DNA of 36,297 nucleotides, from NCBI GenBank assembly GCA_024711295.1, contig JANJTB010000025.1, positions 1 to 36,297 of the forward strand, written 5' to 3'. Positions 6,480-14,838 of the stretch are shown here, one piece after another; positions within the stretch are counted from its first letter, which is position 1; every line of letters begins with the position of its first letter. The notes beneath the pieces are model-generated. The model ran no database searches, was not told the DNA's origin, and saw only the letters and a list, made by a program, of their open reading frames with translations. This stretch comes from a bacterium. GTDB taxonomy: Bacteria; Bacteroidota; Ignavibacteria; Kapaibacteriales; UBA2268. Both the position numbers and the translations under genes were made by a program.

Positions 6480-7142
6480 ATGAACAACAATATATATAAA
6501 AGAGAAAAAATACTAAAAATTAAGACTTTTGTCACACTTGCATTGCTGATAATAATTACAGTTTTTAGCAATAGTTGTATGGACACATTTGGTACTGATC
6601 CTTTTGTAAAGAAAGTACCTGTTGACCCCAAAGATACAAGCAATTCAGATACAAAAATACGTGCAAAAGAGATTAATTGGAGATTTCGTGAGGTGGTTGG
6701 AGCAAATCAAATTAACGAATGGCCTAACTCAATTACTTTTTTGAATAATTATGCTTTGATTGATACTTCAAATGGTAAAACCTTTGTATGGATTGAGCTT
6801 GAAATGAAAGCCAATTTTAATTTCAAAAATATGGATAATGAAAATCCGGAGCGAAGCGAGAGAGTAGAATATGTCAAAATCAAAATTGACTCTCTTGAGG
6901 TTCAGCCTAATATATCATATTTACTGAATGACTTAAATGCCGGAAGATATGGTAAAATTGAGATTTTCAGCTACATTGACGGGAAAAAATATAGCTTCGA
7001 AGGAAAAGATTTAATTACCAGAATCCGATTCGAATATCTAAGGGAGCAGCACAAGATTACAGGAAGCTTTACTTTCGATTTTCAGATGATTTCTTATGTT
7101 AAGATTTTGCAATTTATCGGAAATTTTTCGATATTTTACTAA
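6480..7142 (+). CDS. Putative lipoprotein of the sigma-factor operon
   Basis: The start is set at ATG 6480, where GAGGGAG lies a few bases upstream; the frame is also open from the TTG at 6468, just after the previous stop. The 220-residue product has a positively charged N-terminus, a hydrophobic stretch (TFVTLALLIIITVF) and a lipobox ending SNSC, so Cys33 is the likely lipidated residue. The mature protein is largely beta-strand-like (WIELEMKANFNFKN, YVKIKIDSLEVQ, KITGSFTFDFQM) and matches no family I know. It follows the anti-sigma-like gene by 12 bases and is the last gene of the unit, converging on the hydrolase gene. It may be a regulon output or a sensor component. Confidence 0.7.
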   Translation: MNNNIYKREKILKIKTFVTLALLIIITVFSNSCMDTFGTDPFVKKVPVDPKDTSNSDTKIRAKEINWRFREVVGANQINEWPNSITFLNNYALIDTSNGKTFVWIELEMKANFNFKNMDNENPERSERVEYVKIKIDSLEVQPNISYLLNDLNAGRYGKIEIFSYIDGKKYSFEGKDLITRIRFEYLREQHKITGSFTFDFQMISYVKILQFIGNFSIFY

Positions 7143-7164
7143 AGTTGAGTTATCAGAAAAATCA

Positions 7165-8184
7165 TTATTTTGTTGAGATAGTCCAGTTTACAAACTCATT
7201 CATTACTTCTTTCCAATGACCGTGGTTGTAGTCTGTAGTGCCCATGTCATTAACTCCAAAGAAGTTGTGGTCTTGATTTAAATATCTCCTGTATGTTAGA
7301 TTGTTTTTATTTAATCTGATAAAAGAAAGTGGGACTAAATCGCACATTTCACTTATTACATCATTTGTCCCATAAGCTAAATAAATGGGAATGTTGAAGT
7401 TAAGCCAGTCATCTATGGGTGGGTTTGAAAAGGATTTCCATGACTTGTAATAATAGTTCGAATTAGCAGAATCCCTGTTATTTATTATTTCATAAAATTT
7501 ATATAATTCGTTGATTTTATTATTTGCTTCCTGCTGTGAAATTTTATTATGCTCTGCATCTAATCTTGCCTGCCGAACCAATTGTTCTGTTCTACCAAAA
7601 GGATTAGCTCCGAAGAGTCCCAGGTGCGATACATTTGAATTGTTCTTAACAATTGCTGTAGCTATCCTGGCACCTTGTGAATGACCGGCAACAACAAGCT
7701 TTTCATTTGCTACCCATTTTTGCTGTGATAAATACTTCAATACTGCTAGTGCTCTCTTAACATAATTATCCAAATTGTCAGACGCTAAGTAATCTAAACT
7801 AAATTCCTGCGGTTTACTTTTGTCGGGTACGTATTGCAAACTTCCGTTAATGTTCCTTTCTTCAGCTATCATAGGTGTATGAGGCATAGATATAACCACA
7901 AGATGATAGTATTTCCTTATGCTATTGATATCAAAATTGCTTATACCTCCACCATGCATTATTATGCCGTGTTTTTCGAAATTAATAAATAGCGGATATG
8001 GAAGTGAGCCCTGACAAAAAAGGAAAACAGGTTTATTTTCACTTAAAGTGGTATCAACAACAATGAAGTCAATTTTCTCTCCATTATCAATTTGGAAATG
8101 AATTGCTTGATTATTAATCATTTCTACAGAATAGCCGAATGAATACAGAGTCATCATTATTATGAACATTAATATTATTTTCAT
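7165..8184 (-). CDS. Exported alpha/beta-hydrolase
   Basis: The first ATG (MKIILMFIIMMTLYSFGYS) is chosen over an upstream TTG because a signal peptide begins exactly there. The mature protein has an alpha/beta-hydrolase core. The nucleophile elbow is VAGHSQGARIATAI (Ser at about residue 168). Late in the chain come YGTNDVISEMCD, with the likely acidic residue, and NQDHNFFGVND, with the catalytic His. The segment FLFCQGSLPYPLF probably forms the oxyanion region, and a GGG stretch (IMHGGGISNF) follows. The substrate cannot be deduced; esterase or peptidase-like activity in the periplasm is likely. Its 3' end faces that of the lipoprotein gene, with 22 bases between them and no clear terminator. 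Confidence 0.8.
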   Translation of the reverse strand: MKIILMFIIMMTLYSFGYSVEMINNQAIHFQIDNGEKIDFIVVDTTLSENKPVFLFCQGSLPYPLFINFEKHGIIMHGGGISNFDINSIRKYYHLVVISMPHTPMIAEERNINGSLQYVPDKSKPQEFSLDYLASDNLDNYVKRALAVLKYLSQQKWVANEKLVVAGHSQGARIATAIVKNNSNVSHLGLFGANPFGRTEQLVRQARLDAEHNKISQQEANNKINELYKFYEIINNRDSANSNYYYKSWKSFSNPPIDDWLNFNIPIYLAYGTNDVISEMCDLVPLSFIRLNKNNLTYRRYLNQDHNFFGVNDMGTTDYNHGHWKEVMNEFVNWTISTK

Positions 8185-8230
8185 ACTGATTAAGCCCAAT
8201 GTTAAAATCTTGTAAACTATTGTTTATAAA

Positions 8231-8764
8231 TTACTTCCTTAATGAATCAACGGCAGCATATATTGAAATTCCTGCAGCAACAGAAACATTTAGTGAGTGC
8301 TTTACACCATACATAGGAATTTCGAGAGCAAAGTCGCACATTTCCAAAATATAGTCATCAACTCCGCTGAGTTCATTACCCAGAATTATACAAAGAGGAT
8401 AATCCTCTTTTTTGAGTGAATTATAAGGTCTTGTTTTATCGCATATTTCGAGAGCTGCGATTTTCCATCCCTGAGATTTTAAATTTGTTATCGGTTCAGC
8501 AATATCCTTGTAATATGACCATGGTACTGTATCAACAGCTCCAAGTGCTGTCTTTTCGATTTCTTTGCGAGGTGGATGTGGAGTGTAGCCGCACAAAATT
8601 ATTTCTGAGAGCAAAGCAGAGTCAGCTGTACGGAATAATGAGCCTACATTATACAAACTTCGTATGTTGTGCAGAATAATTTTTATGGGATGCCTTTCAA
8701 TGATTTTAGCGGTCGAAACATCAATTCTTTTGCTTAGTATATCAGCGTGAATAAGTTTTTTCAT
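8231..8764 (-). CDS. SpoU/TrmH-family RNA 2'-O-methyltransferase
   Basis: This 177-residue protein carries the three SPOUT motifs in order: NIRSLYNVGSLFRTAD near residue 33, IILGNELSGVDD near residue 125, and IPMYGVKHSLNVSVAAGI near residue 150. These build the deep trefoil knot that binds S-adenosylmethionine; the Asn-Arg-x-x-x-NVG segment holds the catalytic Arg. Members methylate ribose 2'-OH in tRNA or rRNA, and the exact site cannot be told from sequence. The protein is short, with no extra N-terminal RNA-binding domain, like TrmL-size enzymes, although the motif spacing does not settle the subfamily. The gene lies 46 bases upstream of the hydrolase gene on the same strand. Confidence 0.9.
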   Translation of the reverse strand: MKKLIHADILSKRIDVSTAKIIERHPIKIILHNIRSLYNVGSLFRTADSALLSEIILCGYTPHPPRKEIEKTALGAVDTVPWSYYKDIAEPITNLKSQGWKIAALEICDKTRPYNSLKKEDYPLCIILGNELSGVDDYILEMCDFALEIPMYGVKHSLNVSVAAGISIYAAVDSLRK

Positions 8765-8832
8765 TAATTGTGTAACTTTTTGATGAATAATGGTTATATT
8801 AAAAATAATTATATCAAAATAATTTTTGGTTT

Positions 8833-8852
8833 ATTACTTTACAGAAAGTAAT
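8833..8852. promoter_or_regulatory. Perfect inverted repeat in the divergent intergenic region
   Basis: ATTACTTT-ACAG-AAAGTAAT forms two perfect 8-base arms around a 4-base spacer. It lies between the SpoU gene (minus strand) and the T9SS surface-protein gene at 8911. No T-run follows on either strand, so an operator is more plausible than a terminator. No known regulator motif is recognised. Confidence 0.3.
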
Positions 8853-8910
8853 ATATTGAGTAATACAAAAATATAATTTTCTTTAGAGATATGAAAAGGG
8901 TTTGGCAAAT

Positions 8911-11900
8911 ATGATTATAAATATACGGATTAGCGGGTTAATATTACTTATGTTTTTGTATTTTGCTGCAAATGTAAGTAATTTGAAAGCTGAATTGGAC
9001 ATAACCAAGAATAAAGAATTTTATCTGACCTTCCTGCCAAATTTTCATAACAACTGGACAAACCCAACAGACAGATTAAGAAAAGGGGATTCAATTTATA
9101 TTTTTATTTATGCAGCTTTACCAACCAAAGGTACAATTGATTTCAAAGATGTTTATGGCAATTCTTACTCAGAAAATTTTGATATTCCCGACCCTACAAA
9201 AATTTATGTATTCAAAAAGCCCGCCTATGATTATGCTCTAAGAGGTTTTAATCTTTCGGGTAATACCAATTCTTCAAATCACAATGAAAAAATTACTGAT
9301 TTTTCGTATCATATAAAAGCCGACCTTCCGATTCAAGTTTACGGTCATAGTCAGGCTACCCTTACAAGTGAATCTTTTAATGTTCTTCCGGTTGAATCAT
9401 TAGGAAATGACTATTTTGTGCTATCCTATAATTCAAATGTTCTTAATCACACAATAGGTCAACGCACACCTAGTCAGTTTGCTGTTGTTGCAACCGAAGA
9501 TGATACTGAAATTGAAATTATCCCATCTGTTCCAACTCACTTGAATGGATTAGACACTCAAAGAGTAACGCTAAACAGAGGTGAAGTATATTTGGTGCAA
9601 GCACTTACAATGGGATTCGACCCGGATTTGTCACGATCTATTGTCAGCTCAAACAAACCTATTGCAGTTTTTAGCGGTCAGCAAAGGACTAAAATACCTA
9701 TTTCCCTGCAAGGTGGCAGAACATCAAGAGATTTTATTTGCGAACAGATGCCTCCTCTGGATTCATGGAGCAACGAAGCTGTTGTAGTACCATTCCCTGA
9801 GCCGTCGCGATACGAAAGAGTTAGCTATGCAAACGATTTGCTGAGAGTTATTGCCGCTTATGATAATACTGAGCTATATGTTGAGAATATTTTGCTGACA
9901 ACCCTTAATAGAGGTGAAATATACGAGACTGACCTTACAATACCTATGCATATAATGGCAAATGCACCCATCATGGCGGCCGGATATAAGCGTTCTTCTG
10001 GTATTAACGAGACTGCTGACAGTGATTTTTACAGAGGTGACCCGCTATTGCAAATAATTCCTACTCCTAATCAGTATGGTGAGAGTTACAGGTTCATCAC
10101 TATTCAATCTTACGAAAGGCCTAGTGGTAGCTCAATAGCTACTAAAATATATGATGAGCACAATATAGCTGTAATTGCTCTGCCCGAAAATATACCTTCG
10201 CTATTGCTTGACGGACAACCGCTCAATCCAACAATTTTCAAAACAGTTATGGGATCGAATTATCGTTATGCTCATATTAGGATAACTGAGGGTACACATA
10301 TCATGACAGGTGATTATCCATTTGGATTATTCGTATGTGGATACGGCAATGCAAATTCATATGGATATTTTTGTGGTGTGGTCAGTAAGAGAGATGACTA
10401 CGAACCGCCTGAGCTACAGTCTAATGTTGATTGCTTCGAGTCTGAGGGTATAGTTACTGACAAAAAGTTAAAAAGTATTTCTGCTCCTCAGAATTTTAGA
10501 ACTAATGTAGATGTTCAACTTGAGCAATTTAATCCTTATGTAGAGGAAGCTAAGTTTTCGGCAAAGCTCCTAAACAATTACCTTGATGGGAAATATAGAA
10601 TAATTGCCATTGATTCAGTGGGGCAACAAACCTCGAAAGATATTGACATTCCGGGATTTACAGTAAGGGTTATTTCTAGACTGGCAAATGACGAGCCTGT
10701 CGAAGTGCCTCTAATATTAGATTCATTAGCGGTCAGCCAACAAAAATGTTATGATTATACTCTTTTCAATTATGGTAAATTTGAACAGAAAGTCAGCAAT
10801 ATCAAATTGTTGAAAAATTCAAAATATACTTCATTGAGTCTTCCTGAAAGCATTGTGCTTGGTCCCGGCAAAACGCTTGATTTCAGGATTTGTTTCGAAT
10901 CTGATGAAAATGTCTACCTTATTGATACTCTTAGCATTTCGAGTGATTGTATCACACGTAATGTACTGGCATTGGATATAGTTGCATCGAAAGACGAAAA
11001 TGCGCCGCTGGTATCAAGCGACAGAGATCCATGTAATAAATATTTCGACTTTATGATTTCTGATTCACTTCGATCCGATTTGGGGCTGGATACAATAATT
11101 ATAATTGAATCTGTAAACCTTGACAATAAACTCGAAAAACGCAGCCCAAAAATATTCAGACTCAGTTCAAAAGTAATAAATCCATACGAAGATGCTTATA
11201 TAAAATTCAGAGTAACCGACCTAGCTGGTTTTTCGACAGAGATAGAAAAAGTATTGCCCGGCTATACAATCAGCTTTGATATGGTGAATAGTTTAGCCGA
11301 TTCATCATTGTATTATGATTTTGGCGAAAGAATGGTAGGTATCAGATATTGTGACTCAATTTTAATCAAAAATTATGGAAAATACGAAATTGCTCTCGAA
11401 AATGTAAGAGTAAATAATAATATTTGGTTCTCGATACCACCATCACAATTACCTTTGATATTATTACCCGGTCAGGAATTGCCGCTAAGAATTTGCTATT
11501 GGGCAAACAAACCTGATTTTGAGGTTATATCGGATACTTTGAATTTTGATTTCAACTGTATTAATATGAAAATTACTGTGATGGGAACACCCGATACATT
11601 GATGTTTGATGGTGATACTAAGTGTGATGTACCTTTATTATTTGAACTTGAGGATATACCTGAAGGAGCATTTTTGAGCAAAGTATTTCCTAATCCGTCT
11701 GAGGGTAATTTAAATGTTGAATTTGCGGCTCCTGCTGATTCTCAAGTCGAGATTAAAGTCTATGATTATATTGGCAATTCACTTAAGAGTTTGATCTTTG
11801 AAAATTTATCGAAAGGATTCTATAGGGTTCCTGTTGATTTAAATTCTTTAAACAGCGGCTCTTATATCATAAAAATAAGAATAAACAATGAGCATTTTGG

Positions 11901-11925
11901 AGAAAGTTTCATACTTAGTAAATAG
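8911..11925 (+). CDS. T9SS-secreted surface protein with IgGFc-binding-like domain
   Basis: The ATG at 8911 begins a signal-peptide-like stretch (ISGLILLMFLYFAANVSNLKA); the preceding TTG at 8902 is less likely. Residues of about 30-480 resemble the IgGFc-binding N-terminal domain found in large Bacteroidota surface proteins (KEFYLTFLPNFHNNW, VYGHSQATLTSESFNVLPV, YFVLSYNSN, AVVATEDDTEIEIIP). Two later segments, about 590-690 and 780-880, look like Hydin/ASH-type beta-sandwiches with a repeated motif (LFNYGKFEQKVSNI and LIKNYGKYEIALENV). The last 80 residues are a type A sorting domain (SKVFPNPSEGNLNVEF ... GSYIIKIRINN). The protein should pass through the Sec and T9SS systems and remain on the surface or be released. 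The ligand is unknown. It stands alone on this strand, after a divergent gene. Confidence 0.85.
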   Translation: MIINIRISGLILLMFLYFAANVSNLKAELDITKNKEFYLTFLPNFHNNWTNPTDRLRKGDSIYIFIYAALPTKGTIDFKDVYGNSYSENFDIPDPTKIYVFKKPAYDYALRGFNLSGNTNSSNHNEKITDFSYHIKADLPIQVYGHSQATLTSESFNVLPVESLGNDYFVLSYNSNVLNHTIGQRTPSQFAVVATEDDTEIEIIPSVPTHLNGLDTQRVTLNRGEVYLVQALTMGFDPDLSRSIVSSNKPIAVFSGQQRTKIPISLQGGRTSRDFICEQMPPLDSWSNEAVVVPFPEPSRYERVSYANDLLRVIAAYDNTELYVENILLTTLNRGEIYETDLTIPMHIMANAPIMAAGYKRSSGINETADSDFYRGDPLLQIIPTPNQYGESYRFITIQSYERPSGSSIATKIYDEHNIAVIALPENIPSLLLDGQPLNPTIFKTVMGSNYRYAHIRITEGTHIMTGDYPFGLFVCGYGNANSYGYFCGVVSKRDDYEPPELQSNVDCFESEGIVTDKKLKSISAPQNFRTNVDVQLEQFNPYVEEAKFSAKLLNNYLDGKYRIIAIDSVGQQTSKDIDIPGFTVRVISRLANDEPVEVPLILDSLAVSQQKCYDYTLFNYGKFEQKVSNIKLLKNSKYTSLSLPESIVLGPGKTLDFRICFESDENVYLIDTLSISSDCITRNVLALDIVASKDENAPLVSSDRDPCNKYFDFMISDSLRSDLGLDTIIIIESVNLDNKLEKRSPKIFRLSSKVINPYEDAYIKFRVTDLAGFSTEIEKVLPGYTISFDMVNSLADSSLYYDFGERMVGIRYCDSILIKNYGKYEIALENVRVNNNIWFSIPPSQLPLILLPGQELPLRICYWANKPDFEVISDTLNFDFNCINMKITVMGTPDTLMFDGDTKCDVPLLFELEDIPEGAFLSKVFPNPSEGNLNVEFAAPADSQVEIKVYDYIGNSLKSLIFENLSKGFYRVPVDLNSLNSGSYIIKIRINNEHFGESFILSK

Positions 11926-12046
11926 TGCATTACCTCAAATTATCGAAATTTACTAAACTTTTGGGCTGAAATGCTATACTTTTTTTATATTTATAACGTT
12001 TATACCATTTTGCTAAACAGCTAATTTATGAAGTATGGAGAATTGA

Positions 12047-13717
12047 ATGAAGCTTAAGATATTATTATTCGGCTTGGTATTGGCAGTAGGCATTACGCTC
12101 GGATTTTGGCTTAATCCACTAATATCCAGTGATAATGTGTACGACCAGTTCGAAAAATACAAAAAAGTCTTCGGTATCACAATCAAGAATTATGTTGATA
12201 ATGTTGATACACAAAAACTTACCGAAGCCGCTATACGGGGTATGCTTAATGATCTCGACCCTCACTCCGTATATATTGACGCCAAAGAGATGAAGGATGT
12301 TCAGGAAGATTTTCAGGGTAGTTTTGAAGGTATTGGCGTTCAGTTCGATATTATTAATGATACAATAAACATTATTACACCTATATCCGGTGGTCCCAGT
12401 GAAGCCGTTGGTGTTCAGTCGGGCGACAAAATAATTAAAATAGATGGTGATTTAGCTGTCGGAATTGAAAGATCCGAAGTGCCTAAGAAATTAAAAGGAC
12501 CTAAGGGTACGACTGTTGTAATTGATATAAAACGTGGCAATAGCGATAAACTTATTACATTCTCCATTATAAGAGACAAAATTCCTCTTTATAGCGTAGA
12601 TGCATCGTTTATGTTTGACGGCACAGACGTAGGATTTATCAAAGTAAACCGTTTTGCTTCGAATACTTATCAGGAATTGAAAGATGCTCTGGTTGATTTG
12701 AGATCAAAGGGCATGAAAAAGTTGTTGCTTGATCTGCGTGGCAATCCCGGTGGTTTCCTGCAACAGGCATATTATATGGCAAATGAGTTCCTTAAACGTG
12801 GTGATACCATAGTATATACAAAAGGTCGTCGTGCTGAGTTTGACGAATATATGATTGCTCAGCGGACCGGCGAATTTGCAAATATTCCGATTATTGTGCT
12901 GGTAAATCATGGATCAGCTTCTGCCAGTGAGATTGTATCAGGTGCCATACAGGATTTAGACCGCGGATTAGTTGTTGGAACTACTTCTTTTGGTAAGGGT
13001 TTAGTACAGCGTCAGTACGAGATTGGCGACGGTTCGGCTTTCAGACTTACCATATCAAAATACTTTACTCCGTCGGGCAGGTCTATTCAGCGTCCTTACA
13101 AAGATAAGAAAGAGTACAGATTACTTTCCGGAAGACTCGAACTCGAAGAGGGATCAAACATTGAGCATGCTTTCGAAAAAGTAAGAAAAGCAATTGATGA
13201 AGAAAATAAGAAAGAACTTGAAAAAAATCCAAAGAGTAAAAATACTATCAGTCTGGACTCTATTCCAATTCACTATACAAAAAGTGGCAGAATGGTAATG
13301 GGTGGTGGCGGAATTACTCCCGACTTTATTGTTAAGGGCGATACTCTGACTGATTTATCTGTAAATCTTCGTATAAATAGAATATTCTACGAGTTTATAA
13401 GCAACAACCTAAACAATGGTGAATCAATCAAAAAGCAGTTTAAAGATAATTTTGAGGAATTCAGACGTGATTTTAAGGTTTCGGACAAAATGTTGCAGGA
13501 TTTTAGGAAACTTGCCGAATCTAAAGATGTTAAGTGGAGTCAGGAGCAATATGAAATTGATAAGGATTTCATTATTGCTGAGCTTACAGGTACTATAGCA
13601 AGCAGTATTTGGGGTACTAAAGCAAGATATGAAGTATTTTATACAACTATTGACAGACAAATTCAAAAAGCGCTCTCATTATTCCCGGAAGCAGCTAAGA
13701 TTGCCAAAATTAAATAA
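12047..13717 (+). CDS. S41-family carboxy-terminal processing protease (CtpA-like)
   Basis: This 556-residue protein begins with a signal/anchor segment (LKILLFGLVLAVGITLGFWL). It then shows the N-terminal CTP helix region with LNDLDPHSVYID, a PDZ domain (residues about 90-180; GSFEGIGVQFDI, GVQSGDKIIKIDG) and the protease core. The catalytic Ser is in GSASASEIVSGAIQD (Ser292 by analogy), and Lys317 in SFGKGLVQRQ lies 25 residues later, the usual Ser-Lys spacing. YFTPSGRSIQRPY follows. Such enzymes cut C-terminal ends of periplasmic proteins. Residues 440-556 form the C-terminal extension common in Bacteroidota members. It is complete, followed by a strong terminator, and apparently monocistronic. 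Confidence 0.93.
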   Translation: MKLKILLFGLVLAVGITLGFWLNPLISSDNVYDQFEKYKKVFGITIKNYVDNVDTQKLTEAAIRGMLNDLDPHSVYIDAKEMKDVQEDFQGSFEGIGVQFDIINDTINIITPISGGPSEAVGVQSGDKIIKIDGDLAVGIERSEVPKKLKGPKGTTVVIDIKRGNSDKLITFSIIRDKIPLYSVDASFMFDGTDVGFIKVNRFASNTYQELKDALVDLRSKGMKKLLLDLRGNPGGFLQQAYYMANEFLKRGDTIVYTKGRRAEFDEYMIAQRTGEFANIPIIVLVNHGSASASEIVSGAIQDLDRGLVVGTTSFGKGLVQRQYEIGDGSAFRLTISKYFTPSGRSIQRPYKDKKEYRLLSGRLELEEGSNIEHAFEKVRKAIDEENKKELEKNPKSKNTISLDSIPIHYTKSGRMVMGGGGITPDFIVKGDTLTDLSVNLRINRIFYEFISNNLNNGESIKKQFKDNFEEFRRDFKVSDKMLQDFRKLAESKDVKWSQEQYEIDKDFIIAELTGTIASSIWGTKARYEVFYTTIDRQIQKALSLFPEAAKIAKIK

Positions 13718-13756
13718 TCCGGATTGCTCTTTTTGATAATATTTTAGAATAAATAT

Positions 13757-13794
13757 TAAAGCCCCGAATCAACGATTTTGGGGCTTATTTTTTT
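13757..13794 (+). terminator. Rho-independent terminator after the S41 protease
   Basis: AAGCCCC and GGGGCTT arms (13759-13786) surround a 14-base loop and are followed by an A and seven T. It lies 40 bases after the protease stop and suits that transcript. Confidence 0.85.
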
Positions 13795-13850
13795 AAAATA
13801 TGATTAGACTACTACGGATTTTATTATAAATCTCTATTTGTGTTCGAGGT

Positions 13851-13946
13851 TTACATCTTCACAAACTTCTCGAAAATGGAACAAGCTCCATTGCTACCAA
13901 CAATTTTCATAAAATACAATCCTTCAGAAAGATGTGTTACATCAAT
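13851..13946 (-). pseudogene. Orphan T9SS sorting-domain tail
   Basis: On the minus strand 31 codons and a stop read IDVTHLSEGLYFMKIVG, then SNGACSIFEKFVKM. Apart from the inserted SNGACSI, this is the end of a CTD, comparable to IDVSNLASGLYFVKIG and VEKFVKM in the gene at 18823. The codon before it is a stop and no gene body is attached. The insert is encoded by an imperfect palindrome (AATGGAACAAGCTCCATT, 13875-13892). The 3' end of the Bro-N gene overlaps its first two codons, which suggests a recombination junction. Confidence 0.75.
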
Positions 13947-14781
13947 TTAAAAGTTTTTTTCTAATTTCTTTTTCAGGTAGAGCTTTATAATTTGTTTTGG
14001 TTGATACTTTGCGACCAGATTTCTTCTCTAATTCCTTTCTTGCATTTCCAGAAATTTCTCCACCTTGTTTGGCGGCAACTTTATTTTCTTCAAATCCAAT
14101 AGCATCTTTATTTTTAGCGATTTCAGTTGTTGATGCCTCGCCAAGCATTATAAAAATCAATTCTAAATCTGTCATATGGTCACGAAGATTATCATTTGGC
14201 TTTTCTAATTCTTTGAATTGCTTATATTCCACAGGTGTCATCCCAAAAGTTGCTTTGCTTATTTCAGATGTTAATATTGCATATTCTTTATGTTCTTTTA
14301 CGCCTCGATTTTTCCATTCATTTGTCAATTCATCTCTTACAGCGATTCCGCGAATTCTCTTTTCTATCCATTCATCGCTATAACCTTTTGCTGAATAAAT
14401 TTCGCGGATTCTTTTTTGAGCTAATTCTGGATTTTCAATTTCTTCCAAACGTTCATAACCTACTTTCGCTAACCATCGCTTAAATGGTTCTGCTTTTGGA
14501 GATGGAATAGATTGAATAATTCTTAACAGTCCTTCTACATTTGCTGCTTGTATTTTACGTTTTTTCCCATCAGCCGCAATCATTTCAACTGGGGTACAAA
14601 TTGTACCCCAGTTGGATTTTAACTCTGAATCTCTTGAAAGAATTCTTTTTATGTATTGTTTAACATCAACAGTATCAGTTAAAACTTCGACTACATCCTG
14701 AACAGAAAAATACCATTTCTGCTCTTCTTCGTTCCAAGTTGAACGAATATTTTTTGATTCAAATAATTTAATATTGCTCAT
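13942..14781 (-). CDS. Bro-N domain protein (phage antirepressor-like)
   Basis: The ATG at 14781 (MSNIKLFESKNIRSTWNEEE) is preferred. An upstream extension of 19 codons is possible but gives an unlikely hydrophobic leader, and AAGAAAA precedes 14781. Residues 1-110 form a Bro-N domain: WYFSVQDVVEVLTDTVDVKQ, YIKRILSRDSEL, then IPSPKAEPFKRWLAKVGYER. Bro-N proteins are DNA-binding and common in phages, phage-like islands and some bacterial chromosomes. Residues 130-279 are helical and charged, with DELTNEWKNRGVKEHKEYAI and KNKDAIGFEENKVAAKQGG, as in the larger bacterial members. No phage genes lie nearby. The gene sits between an intact and a broken T9SS sorting domain, so it looks like a single-gene insertion. 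Its function in a bacterial host is not known. Confidence 0.85.
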   Translation of the reverse strand: MSNIKLFESKNIRSTWNEEEQKWYFSVQDVVEVLTDTVDVKQYIKRILSRDSELKSNWGTICTPVEMIAADGKKRKIQAANVEGLLRIIQSIPSPKAEPFKRWLAKVGYERLEEIENPELAQKRIREIYSAKGYSDEWIEKRIRGIAVRDELTNEWKNRGVKEHKEYAILTSEISKATFGMTPVEYKQFKELEKPNDNLRDHMTDLELIFIMLGEASTTEIAKNKDAIGFEENKVAAKQGGEISGNARKELEKKSGRKVSTKTNYKALPEKEIRKKLLN

Positions 14782-14838
14782 AATTTTCTTAAATAAAAAG
14801 TTATCATAACTAAAAAGTAAAAATAAGAAAAATTGCAA

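Noticed and set aside
13997-14383. Open frame of 128 codons on the plus strand
   Set aside because: It lies antisense to the Bro-N gene, has no recognisable domain, and the Bro-N frame has a clear family match and a plausible start.
13942-14838. Prophage signalled by the Bro-N gene
   Set aside because: No integrase, terminase, capsid or other phage gene is nearby; the neighbours are T9SS proteins.
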